Position numbers and translations under genes: made by a program. Source: an uncultured Clostridia bacterium (GTDB taxonomy: Bacteria > Bacillota > Clostridia > TANB77 > CAG-508). From it: DNA of 64,000 nucleotides. Numbering within the stretch: the first letter of the stretch is position 1; each line of letters begins with the position of its first letter. The stretch lies in assembly GCA_934130435.1 (NCBI GenBank), contig CAKOYB010000002.1, forward strand, positions 1 to 64,000, given 5' to 3'. Below the pieces are notes generated by a model that saw only the letters and a list, made by a program, of their open reading frames with translations, did not search any database and was not told the DNA's origin. Below are positions 34,013 through 44,123 of this stretch, piece after piece.

Positions 34013-35603
34013 TTAATAATAAATCATATAATTAATTTCTGGGAATATAGGGTCTTTTTTATTTATTTGTTTTAAAAACACTTCATCAATTGAACCTTTT
34101 TTTATATCATAATATAATTTTGTAAATCTTCCAATATGATCTTTAATTCGTTTTTTTGCATAATCTACCATAGTACCGTTAGTTATAATAAATAGCCAAT
34201 CACTGCTTTGAGCAAGTAATAGCTCTCTTGCACATTGATTTAATGCTAATTTTTTAATTTTATTTTTTTCATTAGGAAATAAATGAGCAAGTTCAACCAT
34301 TCTATCACCTGCTGTGTGTAAATGTCTATGCACATAGTCGTTTGTTTGATTTAGCCAAACACCATTATATCCATTAGCACCCCAACTTGATCTACATGGA
34401 GTAGAAACCTGCATTCCGTGGGTATTTATCTATATATTCTCCAGGTGTAATTAACGAAAAATTACACTTATCATAATAAATTTTTTTAAATAATGAGTAT
34501 AACCATAATGGACCTTCATACCACCAATGACCATATAGTTCTGCATCATATGGACATAGAATAATTGGAGGATTATCCATATAAGGTGCAATAGAGTTAA
34601 TTTGACTTTCTCTACAGTCAAAGAAATGTCCAGCCTGCATATCTACAGAATTTTGAGCCCATTGTATATTGTAATAATCTTTTTCACAATCTTTGCCTGT
34701 AATACGATAGTATTTAATTCCAGTTGGAACTCTTGCACCGTTGCTTGCAATATATGGTTTTATATATTCATAATCAGCATCATATCCTATATCTCTATAA
34801 AACTCTCGATAGTTAAAGTCACCAGGATATCCATTAATTGAGCTCCAAACTTGGCGAGAGGATTCAAGATCACGACCAAATGCAACAATGCCTTCAGGGG
34901 AAACAATTGGTGCACATGTTCCATAAATAGGGGTTGGATTAGCATATAAAATACCATGAGTTTCAGTTATAACATATTCAATTCCAAATTCTTTTAGGTA
35001 TTTATCCGCTTCTGGAACATAACCACATTCAGGAAGCCAGATGCCACGTGGTTTTTTACCAAAGTATTTCTCATATGTTTGAACTCCAACTGCAATTTGA
35101 GCTTTAACAGTATGCTCGTTTACAAATAGAATAGGAAAAAATCCATGTGTTGCACCACAAGTTATAATTTCTAAAACTCCAATGTCTTGAAAATGTTTGA
35201 ATCCATTTATAATATTACATCTATAAATATCTTCAAATACATGTAAATCGTTAGAATATCTTTCTAGATAATATTTAGATAAGGAATTTAAGCGTGAATC
35301 GTATCTGGTACGAATTACCTCTTTTTCACAAAGTTCAATATGTTTTTTTAGATATTTTATGTATCTTTTTTGTAGTAATTTATTATCTAACATAGAAAGA
35401 AGAGGAGGAGTCATAGACATAGTTATTCTAAAGTCTACATGTTCCTCTTCGAGTTTTTTAAAATTTAATAATAGTGGTATATATGTTTCCGAAATAGCTT
35501 CAAAAAGCCATTGCTCTTCTAAGTAATCTTCACTTTCAGGATGATGCACAAAAGGAAGATGAGCATGTAATACAAAGCTAACATATCCATTTATTTTTTT
35601 CAT
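34013..35603 (-). CDS. GH57 alpha-glucan branching-type enzyme, joined by a +1 shift at CGG
   Basis: A GH57/DUF1957 protein of the 1,4-alpha-glucan branching enzyme type, acting on glycogen. The first frame (35603 down to 34392) has FVLHAHLPFVHHPE, GIWLPECGYVPE with the nucleophile region, and LCPYDAELYGHWWYEGP. It then runs into TAG, while the conserved continuation VSTPCRSSWGANGYNGVWLN lies one base ahead in the frame ending at 34013. The break is at the zero-frame codon CGG (34418-34416, after CCA). Omitting the C at 34418 gives P-G-M-Q-V and a 529-residue product of normal family length. The same signature occurs in two other genes here, so I treat this as one gene with programmed or tolerated +1 shifting rather than as a pseudogene. 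The DUF4912 gene lies just upstream. Confidence 0.8.
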
Positions 35604-35632
35604 TTATTTCTCCTTTGTTTATTTATATAGTA

Positions 35633-36430
35633 TTAATTCCATGAAGAAGATGATGGATTTATAATGTGATTATTGCTAATTTCCTCAAAGATTTCGTCTT
35701 TATACATTTTCTTATAAAAATCGTGAACACTATAAATCTTTTTAATTGATATTAGTCTTAAACTTCCAATATCTTTATATAATTTTTCATTTGTTTTAAC
35801 ATTTTTAAATTCTATATTTTGTGGAAGCTGTTCAAATAAAATATGATCATTTGGAAATTCAATATTATTTGAAGATGATACATACACATAATTAGAATTA
35901 GAATTTTCAATAGGTCTACGACCAAGTTCAACATGATAATTACAATTGGCGTCATTTACATTTATGTACCAGCTGTTCGCAAAGTCATTAATTTCAATTT
36001 CGAAGCTATAATTTAAAGTTTGATTATAAATCTTTAAAATTGGTTTAGTTTCATTAAAAAAGTTTTCACCATATTTTCTAATAAATTTTAATCTATCTTC
36101 ATCTGAGATATCCCAATAAACAAAAAGAATTTTAGGTGTCTGATATAGGATTCTTACTAATGTTTGATTGTATCTATAAGGCAGATCATAATATTCTGGA
36201 ATAATAGGAGTTTCTATTTTTTTTATTTTAGAAGATGATGAAGCTTTTTTCTTTGAATTTAAGCTACTAGAAGAACTTTTTTTCTTAACGTTTGTGTTTT
36301 TAGTACTTTTTTTTGTAGTAGATTTTTTAGTAACTTTTTTTGAAGAAGTAAGTTCATTTTTTTCTGAGCGTTTGCTTACCTTTACTAATTTTTCATCATT
36401 TTTTAGTGTATCTTTAGTTTCTTTTGACAT
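35633..36430 (-). CDS. DUF4912 protein with Lys/Ser-rich N-terminus
   Basis: A 265-residue protein. The first ~80 residues are a Lys/Ser/Thr-rich tail resembling histone H1 (KKVTKKSTTKKSTKNTN, then serine blocks). The rest is a DUF4912 domain (LPYRYNQTLVRILYQTPKILF, then YWDISDEDRLKF) and a C-terminal beta-rich part. DUF4912 genes commonly accompany GH57 glucan enzymes in clostridia, and here the GH57 gene follows by 29 bases. AAGGAGG precedes the ATG at 36430. Function unknown, possibly polysaccharide binding. Confidence 0.8.
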   Translation of the reverse strand: MSKETKDTLKNDEKLVKVSKRSEKNELTSSKKVTKKSTTKKSTKNTNVKKKSSSSSLNSKKKASSSSKIKKIETPIIPEYYDLPYRYNQTLVRILYQTPKILFVYWDISDEDRLKFIRKYGENFFNETKPILKIYNQTLNYSFEIEINDFANSWYINVNDANCNYHVELGRRPIENSNSNYVYVSSSNNIEFPNDHILFEQLPQNIEFKNVKTNEKLYKDIGSLRLISIKKIYSVHDFYKKMYKDEIFEEISNNHIINPSSSSWN

Positions 36431-36604
36431 TTTTATATAATCCTCCTTAGTATAATACTTCATAATAATATAATAAAAAACCAATAATTACAATATAAAA
36501 ACAATAAAAAAAACAAAAAAAATTAAAGATATAAATTCAATTCTTTACAATGAAAAATACTTGTGATATATTAGATTAGAATAAATAGAAAAGAGGGAAA
36601 TTAT

Positions 36605-37696
36605 ATGAAAATAGGTATTGTAGGACTTCCTAATGTAGGAAAAAGTACAATGTTTAATGCAATAACAAAAGCTGGTGCGGAATGTGCTAATTATCCATTT
36701 TGCACAATAGAACCTAATGTTGGAGTTGTACCAGTTCCAGATGAGAGATTAGATGTTTTAACCAAAATGTACAATCCACAAAAAACTACACATGCAGTAA
36801 TTGAATTTGTCGATATAGCAGGACTAGTTAAAGGTGCAAGTAAGGGTGAAGGACTAGGAAATAAGTTCTTATCACATATTAGGGAAGTTGATAGTATAGT
36901 TGAAGTTGTAAGATGTTTTGATGATCCAAATGTTGTTCATGTTGATGGAAATGTAAACCCAACTAGGGATATAGAAACAATAAATTTAGAATTAATATTT
37001 GCAGATATTGAAACAATAGATAAAAGACTAGAAAAAGCTAAGATTAAATTAAAAGCGGATAAAAAGGCACAACTAGAAATTGATGCTTTAAATAAAATAA
37101 AACATGCATTAGAAGATGGGAAGTCAGCAAGAAGTATTGAGCTAAATGATGAAGAAAAAGAAATGTTAAAGGATTTATATCTTCTAACAGCAAAACCTAT
37201 ACTTTACATTTCTAATGTTTCAGAAGATCAATTATCAAATATTGAAAATGATAAATATTATAATGAAGTGAGAGAATATGCAGAAAAAGAAAAAGCAAGT
37301 GTAATTCCATTATGTGTAAAAATAGAGGAAGAATTATCTACACTTAACGATGATGATAAAAAAGAAATGTTAGATGCTCTTGGATTAGATGAATCTGGAT
37401 TAGATAAAGTTATAAAAGCAAGTTATGATTTATTAGGACTAATGTCATTTTTAACTGCAGGAGAGCCAGAAGTTAGAGCATGGACTATAAAAAAAGGAAC
37501 CAAAGCTCCAGAAGCTGCAGGAAAAATACACTCAGATATTCAAAGAGGATTTATAAAAGCTGAAGTTGTAAGTTTTGATGACTTGGTAAGAGAAGGCTCA
37601 ATGAATGCAGTAAGAGAAAAGGGACTCTTAAGAATGGAAGGAAAAGAATATATTATGCAAGATGGAGATATTGTTTTATTTAGATTTAATGTATAA
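36605..37696 (+). CDS. ychF: Redox-regulated ATPase YchF (OLA1 family)
   Basis: A 363-residue P-loop protein. Walker A is GLPNVGKSTMFNAITKA; DIAGLVKGASKGEGLGNKF follows, and a coiled coil near 130-170 precedes the C-terminal TGS-like domain (FLTAGEPEVRAWTIKKG). YchF binds ATP rather than GTP and associates with ribosomes. GAGGG precedes the start. Confidence 0.95.
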   Translation: MKIGIVGLPNVGKSTMFNAITKAGAECANYPFCTIEPNVGVVPVPDERLDVLTKMYNPQKTTHAVIEFVDIAGLVKGASKGEGLGNKFLSHIREVDSIVEVVRCFDDPNVVHVDGNVNPTRDIETINLELIFADIETIDKRLEKAKIKLKADKKAQLEIDALNKIKHALEDGKSARSIELNDEEKEMLKDLYLLTAKPILYISNVSEDQLSNIENDKYYNEVREYAEKEKASVIPLCVKIEEELSTLNDDDKKEMLDALGLDESGLDKVIKASYDLLGLMSFLTAGEPEVRAWTIKKGTKAPEAAGKIHSDIQRGFIKAEVVSFDDLVREGSMNAVREKGLLRMEGKEYIMQDGDIVLFRFNV

Positions 37697-37804
37697 ATTT
37701 AAACAAATAATTAAGAATACTATTAGAAGAAAAGTCGTTTTGCTTTAAATAATTTATATTATATCAGATAAATTAATTTAATGTTATTAAAGGAGGATAA
37801 AGTT

Positions 37805-39208
37805 ATGAGTGAAGAAACAAAAGAATTAAAGGAGAAATTATTTAACAAGAAAGAAAATGGCTGGCACAAAGTTAGTGAAGAAAAAAATAAATTAATAATG
37901 AATTTTTCTGATGAATTTATTTATTTCCTAAATAACGGAAAAACAGAAAGAGAATGTGCAAACTTTGCAAAAAAAATGCTAGAAGAAAATGGATTTAGAT
38001 GTATATGCGAATTTGAAACACTAAATCCAGGAGATAAAGTTTATTATATAAACAGAGACAAAAGTGTATATGCAGCAATTATAGGAAAACAAAAATTAGA
38101 AGAAGGAATTAATGTTGTTGGAGCACATATAGATTCACCAAGATTAGACTTAAAACCAAATCCATTATATGAAGAAGGCGGATTTGCTTATTTTAAAACA
38201 CATTACTATGGTGGAATAAAAAAATATCAATGGACAACAATACCACTTGCAATTCATGGAGTTATAGTTAAAACTAACGGAGAAAAAATAACTGTAAATA
38301 TAGGGGAAAAAGATGAAGATCCTATATTTACTATAACAGATTTATTACCTCATTTAGCTCAAGAACAAATGGAAAGAAAATTAAAAGAAGGAATTAAAGG
38401 AGAAGACTTAAATCTATTAATTGGAAGCAGACCATACAATGACAAAGATATTGATGAAAAAGTAAAATTAAATATATTAGATATTTTGAACAAAAAATAT
38501 GGAATAACAGAAGCAGATTTCTTAAGCTCAGAGTTAGAATTAGTTCCTGCATTTAAAGCAAGAAGTTTAGGATTTGATAGCAGTATGGTTGCTGGATATG
38601 GACAAGATGATAAAGTATGTGCTTATACAGCAGTAAGAGGAATTTTAGATACACACAACCCAGAAAAAACGGCTGTTATGATTTTATCTGATAAAGAAGA
38701 AATTGGTAGTATGGGAAATACTGGTATGGAATCTTTAGTGTTTGATTACTTTATATCAGAACTACTAAATAAAACTGGAGAAAATAAGCCTGACTTAATA
38801 AGAAAAGTATTTTGCAATTCAAGAATGTTATCTTCTGATGTTGATGCTGGATATGATCCAATATATGCAAGTGTATCAGATGCAAAAAATGCAGGTTACT
38901 TAGGAAAAGGTATAGCAGTTGTAAAATACACTGGAGCAAGAGGAAAATCTGGGGCATCAGATGCAAATGCTGAATTTGTGGCTGAAATAAGAAAATTATT
39001 AGATGATAATGATATTTCTTATCAACTTACAGAGCTTGGCAAAGTAGATATTGGAGGAGGAGGAACAATAGCTTACATTTTAGCAAATAAAGGTGTAGAT
39101 GTAATAGATTGCGGAGTTCCTGTACTTTCAATGCATGCACCATACGAAGTGACATCAAAATATGACATATACTGTGCATATGAAGCATATAAAGCTTTTT
39201 GGAATTAA
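37805..39208 (+). CDS. M18-family aminopeptidase
   Basis: A 467-residue zinc aminopeptidase. Metal and catalytic motifs are GAHIDSPRLDLKP, GYGQDDKVCAYTA, LSDKEEIGSMGNTGMES and a C-terminal SMHAPYE. Members release N-terminal amino acids, with a preference for acidic or neutral residues depending on subfamily. The ATG at 37805 follows AAGGAGG; an in-frame ATG at 37781 overlaps no ribosome site. Confidence 0.92.
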   Translation: MSEETKELKEKLFNKKENGWHKVSEEKNKLIMNFSDEFIYFLNNGKTERECANFAKKMLEENGFRCICEFETLNPGDKVYYINRDKSVYAAIIGKQKLEEGINVVGAHIDSPRLDLKPNPLYEEGGFAYFKTHYYGGIKKYQWTTIPLAIHGVIVKTNGEKITVNIGEKDEDPIFTITDLLPHLAQEQMERKLKEGIKGEDLNLLIGSRPYNDKDIDEKVKLNILDILNKKYGITEADFLSSELELVPAFKARSLGFDSSMVAGYGQDDKVCAYTAVRGILDTHNPEKTAVMILSDKEEIGSMGNTGMESLVFDYFISELLNKTGENKPDLIRKVFCNSRMLSSDVDAGYDPIYASVSDAKNAGYLGKGIAVVKYTGARGKSGASDANAEFVAEIRKLLDDNDISYQLTELGKVDIGGGGTIAYILANKGVDVIDCGVPVLSMHAPYEVTSKYDIYCAYEAYKAFWN

Positions 39209-39214
39209 TAAGAT

Positions 39215-39249
39215 AAAACACCCATGCTTTTTATAGTGTGGGTGTTTTT
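39215..39249 (+). terminator. Intrinsic terminator after the aminopeptidase gene
   Basis: AAAACACCCA (39215-39224) pairs with TGGGTGTTTT (39239-39248), with a short additional pairing inside the loop, followed by T. Confidence 0.85.
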
Positions 39250-39343
39250 GACTATAAATATTTTGTAATTTTATTTTAATTTTTATGAAGATGTGTTATA
39301 ATCGGTTATGTAAAAAATATGTTTAAAGGAATGAGATAGTAAA

Positions 39344-40672
39344 ATGGCAAAACCAATAGTAGCTATAATAGGCAAACCAAATGTAGGTAAATCAACTTTT
39401 TTTAACTATATTGTTGGACAAAGAATATCAATTGTAGAAGATACACCTGGAGTTACAAGAGACAGAGTGTATTCTGAAACAGCATGGAGAGATAGAAACT
39501 TTACTGTAGTTGATACTGCTGGAATAGAACCAGAAAATGAAGATATAATAATAAATCAAATGAGAAAACAAGCTGAAATAGCTATACAAATAGCTGATGT
39601 TATTATTTTTATAACAGATATAAAACAAGGGGTAACTGCGGCTGATAAAGATATAGCTTTAATGCTTAAGAAATCTAAAAAGAAAATTATTTTAGTTTGT
39701 AATAAGGCAGATAATTTTGGAAAAGAACCAGCAGATATATACGAATTCTACAATTTAGGACTAGGAGAACCAATGGCAATTTCTGCTGCTAATGCTAAAG
39801 GAATTGGTGATGTTTTAGATAGAGTATATAATTTACTTCCAAGTAAAGATGCTTTAGAAGATGACAATGAAATAATTAAAGTTGCAGTAATAGGTAAACC
39901 AAATGTAGGTAAATCTTCACTAGTTAACAGGATATTAGGAGAAGAAAGGCTAATAGTTAGTAATATAGCTGGTACAACTAGAGATGCCATAGATTCAGAA
40001 TTTAGCAATGAATTTGGAAGGTATACATTTATAGATACAGCAGGAGTTAGAAGAAAAAGTAAAATAAAAGAGTCTATTGAAAAGTTTAGCATTATGAGAA
40101 CTTTATTTGCAATTGAAAGAAGTGATGTATGTTTAATGATGATTGATGCAAATGAAGGAGTTACAGATCAGGATGCTAAAATTGCAGGAGAAGCTCATGA
40201 GGCGGGAAAAGGAATTATTCTTGTAGTTAATAAATGGGATGAGATAGAGAAAGATAATAGTACAACAGAAAAATTTAAGAAGGATATTTACAACAAATTA
40301 TCTTATTTAAATTATGCTCCAATAATATTTATTTCGGCAAAAACTGGACAAAGAGTTAATAAGCTTTTTGAGATGATAAATAATGTAGCGAGTCAAAATG
40401 CTATGAGAGTTTCAACATCAACATTAAACCAGGTTTTAAACGAATCAATTGCATTAGTACAACCACCTACAGATAAGGGGAAAAGGCTAAAAATATTTTA
40501 TATGACACAAGCATCAACAAAGCCACCAACATTTGTAATATTTGTTAATGACAAAGAGTTATTTCATTTTTCATATCAGAGGTATTTGGTAAATCAAATA
40601 AGAAAAGAGTTTGGACTTACTGGAACGCCAATAAGAATTATAGTAAGAGAAAAAAGAGATGATGCAAAATAA
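39344..40672 (+). CDS. der: Ribosome assembly GTPase Der
   Basis: Der (EngA) has two GTPase domains in tandem and helps 50S assembly. The 442-residue protein shows both P-loops (GKPNVGKSTFFN near residue 10 and GKPNVGKSSLVN near 185), both DTAG motifs and the C-terminal KH-like domain. It begins a cluster der-plsY-gpsA seen in many Firmicutes. Confidence 0.96.
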   Translation: MAKPIVAIIGKPNVGKSTFFNYIVGQRISIVEDTPGVTRDRVYSETAWRDRNFTVVDTAGIEPENEDIIINQMRKQAEIAIQIADVIIFITDIKQGVTAADKDIALMLKKSKKKIILVCNKADNFGKEPADIYEFYNLGLGEPMAISAANAKGIGDVLDRVYNLLPSKDALEDDNEIIKVAVIGKPNVGKSSLVNRILGEERLIVSNIAGTTRDAIDSEFSNEFGRYTFIDTAGVRRKSKIKESIEKFSIMRTLFAIERSDVCLMMIDANEGVTDQDAKIAGEAHEAGKGIILVVNKWDEIEKDNSTTEKFKKDIYNKLSYLNYAPIIFISAKTGQRVNKLFEMINNVASQNAMRVSTSTLNQVLNESIALVQPPTDKGKRLKIFYMTQASTKPPTFVIFVNDKELFHFSYQRYLVNQIRKEFGLTGTPIRIIVREKRDDAK

Positions 40673-40702
40673 GAATATTTTGTATTATTAAGGAGGATAT
40701 AT

Positions 40703-41350
40703 ATGGTATATTACATATTAATGGGAATTATTGCATACTTAATTGGAAGTATTAATTTTTCAATTTTAATAAGTAAAAGATATGCTGGTTTTGATGTTAG
40801 ACAAAAAGGAAGCGGGAATGCTGGTACAACAAATATGCTAAGGTCAGTTGGAAAAGGAGCAGCAGCAATAACACTAATATTAGATATTTTAAAAGGAATT
40901 GTAAGCATTTTGATAGCAGTTCTTTTAGGAAAAATTTGTACAAATATAGTTACAAATAATGTTAACCCTGCAGTTCTAGTACAAGTTGCAGGAATATGTG
41001 CAATACTTGGACATACTTTCCCAATATATTTTGGATTTAAAGGAGGAAAGGGAATAGCAACAGCATTAGGAATTCTTTTGATATCAAATTGGCAAATTGG
41101 ACTTATATGTTTAGTTTTTGCATTAGTAATTATGATATTAACAAAAACTGTATCAACAGGTTCAATTGCAGCAGCAATTTTGTTTCCAGTTTTAACTTTA
41201 TTCTTAGGAAAAGAGAATTATATAGTTTCAGGAAATTATTTTATTTACAGCATAATAATTGCACTAATTGTTTGCTTTAATCATAGAGAAAATATTAAAA
41301 GAATAGCCAATGGAACAGAGAACAAGATATCTTTTAAAAATAATAAATAA
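40703..41350 (+). CDS. plsY: Glycerol-3-phosphate acyltransferase PlsY
   Basis: PlsY transfers acyl groups from acyl-phosphate to glycerol-3-phosphate, the first step of phospholipid synthesis. The 215-residue protein has about five membrane helices and the three family motifs GSGNAGTTNMLR, GHTFPIYFGFKGGKGIAT and a final cytoplasmic loop. AAGGAGG precedes the start, 31 bases after der. Confidence 0.94.
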   Translation: MVYYILMGIIAYLIGSINFSILISKRYAGFDVRQKGSGNAGTTNMLRSVGKGAAAITLILDILKGIVSILIAVLLGKICTNIVTNNVNPAVLVQVAGICAILGHTFPIYFGFKGGKGIATALGILLISNWQIGLICLVFALVIMILTKTVSTGSIAAAILFPVLTLFLGKENYIVSGNYFIYSIIIALIVCFNHRENIKRIANGTENKISFKNNK

Positions 41351-41374
41351 AAATATGCGAACAAAGGAGAAAAA

Positions 41375-42364
41375 ATGAAGAATATTGCAATAATTGGAAC
41401 AGGAAGTTGGGGAACAGCACTAGCGATTCATTTAGATAAAATGGGAAATAATATAAAAATGTGGTCATATGAACAAGAAGAAATAAGGCTAATGAATGAT
41501 GAACATGTATGTAAATTTTTACCTGGAATTCAAATTTCAAACAGTATTAAAGTCAGTGGAGATTATAAAGAGGTAGTAGAAAATTCAGATTATATTTTCC
41601 ATGTTACGCCATCTAAAGCAACTAGAGATACTATGAAACAGTATAGAAAGTATGTTTCAAATCAGCCAATAATCATATGTTCAAAAGGTTTTGAAAATTC
41701 TACATATAAAACATTGGATGAAATAGCAAAAGAAGAATTTTCTGATACCAATAACACAATAATAGTTCTTTCGGGACCTAGCCATGCAGAAGAAGTAGCA
41801 AAAGAGGTACCAACAGCCATGGTACTTGCATCTGAAGATAATGAAAAAATGTTAGAGATTCAAAATTTATTAATGAATGAAAAAATGAGAGTTTATTTAT
41901 CAAATGATGTAAAAGGTACAGAGTTGGGTGGAGCTTTAAAGAATATAATAGCAATTTGTTCTGGCATAATTTCTGGTATGCAATTAGGAGATAATGTATT
42001 TGCAGCATTAATCACAAGAGGATTAGCAGAAATAAGTAGACTAGGAGTAGAATTAGGAGGAAAAAAGGACACATTTTATGGACTTTCAGGATTAGGCGAT
42101 TTAATTGTAACATGTTCAAGTAATTTTAGTAGGAATAGAAGAGCTGGAATTTTAATTGGACAAGGTAAAACAATTGAAGAGACTAAAAAAGAAGTTGGAA
42201 TGGTTATAGAAGGAATAGAAAATATACAGGTAGCATATGATTTATCTAATAAATATAATGTAGAAATGCCAATTGTTAAGTCTGTATATAACGTATTATA
42301 TAATGGATTAAATCCGAATGATGCAATAAGAAAACTAATGTTGCGAAGCAAAAAATTTGAATAA
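41375..42364 (+). CDS. gpsA: Glycerol-3-phosphate dehydrogenase [NAD(P)+]
   Basis: GpsA makes sn-glycerol-3-phosphate from dihydroxyacetone phosphate and so supplies PlsY, its neighbour. The 329-residue protein has the Rossmann motif IGTGSWGTALA, VLSGPSHAEEVAKEVPTA, the catalytic lysine in GGALKNIIAI and a C-terminal helical domain with FSRNRRAG. Confidence 0.95.
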   Translation: MKNIAIIGTGSWGTALAIHLDKMGNNIKMWSYEQEEIRLMNDEHVCKFLPGIQISNSIKVSGDYKEVVENSDYIFHVTPSKATRDTMKQYRKYVSNQPIIICSKGFENSTYKTLDEIAKEEFSDTNNTIIVLSGPSHAEEVAKEVPTAMVLASEDNEKMLEIQNLLMNEKMRVYLSNDVKGTELGGALKNIIAICSGIISGMQLGDNVFAALITRGLAEISRLGVELGGKKDTFYGLSGLGDLIVTCSSNFSRNRRAGILIGQGKTIEETKKEVGMVIEGIENIQVAYDLSNKYNVEMPIVKSVYNVLYNGLNPNDAIRKLMLRSKKFE

Positions 42365-42452
42365 TTTTTTAGTTATTTGAAAAAATAAGTGATATAATTA
42401 ATTTGCTAAAGAAAGCAAAAATAAATAATAATTATATTATTGGAGGTAAAAT

Positions 42453-42920
42453 ATGGATTTTTTTAATAAAATATCAAATATGGCAAGTGATACTTATAAA
42501 AAAACGAGTGAAAAAACAAGCAAATTAGCCAAAGAAACAAAACTAAAAATGAAAATTAATGAAAACAAATCAAAAATTGATGACATATATAATGATATAG
42601 GAAAAATTGTTTATCAAAAGCATATAAGAGAAGAAGATATATCAATTGAGGAAGATTTATCTTCTTATTGCAAACAAATTGATGAGCTATCTAAAGAAAT
42701 AATTGAATATCAAAATTCTATTTTGATTTTAAAGCAAAAGAAAATATGCAATAACTGCTACATGGAAATTCAAAAGGATGCAAGATATTGTCCAAATTGT
42801 GGGGCTGAGCAACCAAAATTGGATGAAAAAGAAACGGACCAAAAAGAAGATGAAAAAGAGGAAGAAGCACATATAGAAGAGGCAGAAAAAGAAAAAACAA
42901 ATAAAAAAGATGAAGAATAA
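42453..42920 (+). CDS. Zinc-ribbon protein with coiled coil and acidic tail
   Basis: A 155-residue protein. Residues 1-95 are helical and charged (SDTYKKTSEKTSKLAKETKL), a four-cysteine zinc ribbon follows (CNNCYMEIQKDARYCPNC, about residues 101-118), and the tail is Lys/Glu-rich. Such single-ribbon proteins are common in clostridia with no defined role. GGAGG precedes the start. A hairpin with arms GGTATCTTT/AAAGATACC (42949-42969) follows and probably terminates both this and the convergent gene. Confidence 0.7.
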   Translation: MDFFNKISNMASDTYKKTSEKTSKLAKETKLKMKINENKSKIDDIYNDIGKIVYQKHIREEDISIEEDLSSYCKQIDELSKEIIEYQNSILILKQKKICNNCYMEIQKDARYCPNCGAEQPKLDEKETDQKEDEKEEEAHIEEAEKEKTNKKDEE

Positions 42921-42940
42921 TAAATAATTGATTAAAATTA

Positions 42941-43222
42941 TTAGTAAGGGTATCTTTCAAAAAGATACCTTATTATTTTATCTGCATTATAATCAGTAAT
43001 ATTTATAAAAATTCCTTTATCTAAGCTAATCCACATGTTTATTTTGTATTTATCATTGTTTTCAATAAATACACCTATAATATCGCTAATTTCAATGGGA
43101 TTATCAAATGTATGAAGCCATTCTAAAGAATTGCTTAATTTTATTGTTTTATTATAAAATTTATTTAAAAACGTTTCGATTTCACCCTTTTTATTACTAT
43201 ATAAACTTACTGTTGAATTCAA
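42941..43222 (-). CDS. Conserved-looking small protein, TTG start
   Basis: A 93-residue protein (NSTVSLYSNKKGEIETFLNK at the start, IKLSNSLEWLHTFDNPIEIS in the middle), probably cytoplasmic, function unknown. The frame is open to 43270, but the best start is TTG at 43222, because AAGGTGAT lies six bases upstream; the longer version would add an unlikely aromatic-rich N-terminus without a ribosome site. Confidence 0.65.
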   Translation of the reverse strand: MNSTVSLYSNKKGEIETFLNKFYNKTIKLSNSLEWLHTFDNPIEISDIIGVFIENNDKYKINMWISLDKGIFINITDYNADKIIRYLFERYPY

Positions 43223-43315
43223 TTTAATCACCTTATAAATAGTATAAAAAAAAATAAAAGTAATATACAAAAGAATAAAAGGAAATTTTATGAAAATACT
43301 AAAAAAGGGGTTGAA

Positions 43316-43987
43316 ATGCTTAAAAAAATTTTAACTATTACTATAATAATATGTTGTATATTTGCAATAATAAAAATTTCTAATACTATGGCAAGTAGTA
43401 AAGAGGATTTTTTACTTATCAACAAAACAGATGAAGAGATTTTGTATATAGATAAAAAATTAGAAGAATGTGCATATTACATTAAAGAAGAAAATTGGAA
43501 TGATATTAATAAAAACATAAATTTTATTTATTCATATTGGAATACAGTTATATTAGACTTAAATGAATTACAAGTAAAAAATATATATTTATCAGAATTT
43601 GGAAAAAGATTAGATGAATTTACAATAGCTGCTAATGAAAAAAATTCTAATATAACCAAAGCTAAAATTTGTGAATTATACAATTATATAGTGTTTTTCG
43701 TACAGAGTTATAATACTGATAAAACTGAAATAAATAAAATCAACTTAAAAAAGAACTTAATAACAGCATATTGTATTGCAGATAATAATGATTGGAATTT
43801 AATAAATGAATATGTTTTAAAAACAGAAGAGTCAGTAAAAAATATTATAAACTTAAGCAATACAAAGGAACATTATTTGGATACATTATATATATCATTA
43901 AAAGAATTAGAAAATTCAATAAAAATTCAAGATTTAAATCTTTTCTATCGAAAATATGAAATTGTAAGAAAAAATGTAAGTTTTTGA
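43316..43987 (+). CDS. Exported helical protein of unknown function
   Basis: A 223-residue protein with an N-terminal signal or membrane helix (about residues 4-22). The remainder is predicted all-helical and resembles DUF4363-type exported proteins of clostridia (pattern of paired helices with WNDINKNINFIYSYWNTVI), but I am not certain of the family. AAGGGG lies just upstream of the start. Confidence 0.6.
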   Translation: MLKKILTITIIICCIFAIIKISNTMASSKEDFLLINKTDEEILYIDKKLEECAYYIKEENWNDINKNINFIYSYWNTVILDLNELQVKNIYLSEFGKRLDEFTIAANEKNSNITKAKICELYNYIVFFVQSYNTDKTEINKINLKKNLITAYCIADNNDWNLINEYVLKTEESVKNIINLSNTKEHYLDTLYISLKELENSIKIQDLNLFYRKYEIVRKNVSF

Positions 43988-44046
43988 TAAAAAAGTAAAT
44001 TTTAAATGTGAATAAATAATAAAAAATGGAAAAATTGTATTATAGC

Positions 44047-44080
44047 AAAATAGATTGTTAATTCTTTACAATCTATTTTA
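44047..44080 (+). terminator. Intrinsic terminator
   Basis: AAAATAGATTGT (44047-44058) pairs perfectly with ACAATCTATTTT (44068-44079). Confidence 0.75.
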
Positions 44081-44123
44081 TTTATGATATAAATGTACTA
44101 TATTAAAAACAGGGGGACGTTAT

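Noticed and set aside
34013..34414. Separate small gene for the C-terminal part of the GH57 protein
   Set aside because: It has no ribosome site, and its sequence is the direct continuation of the GH57 family. It is annotated as part of one gene with a +1 shift.
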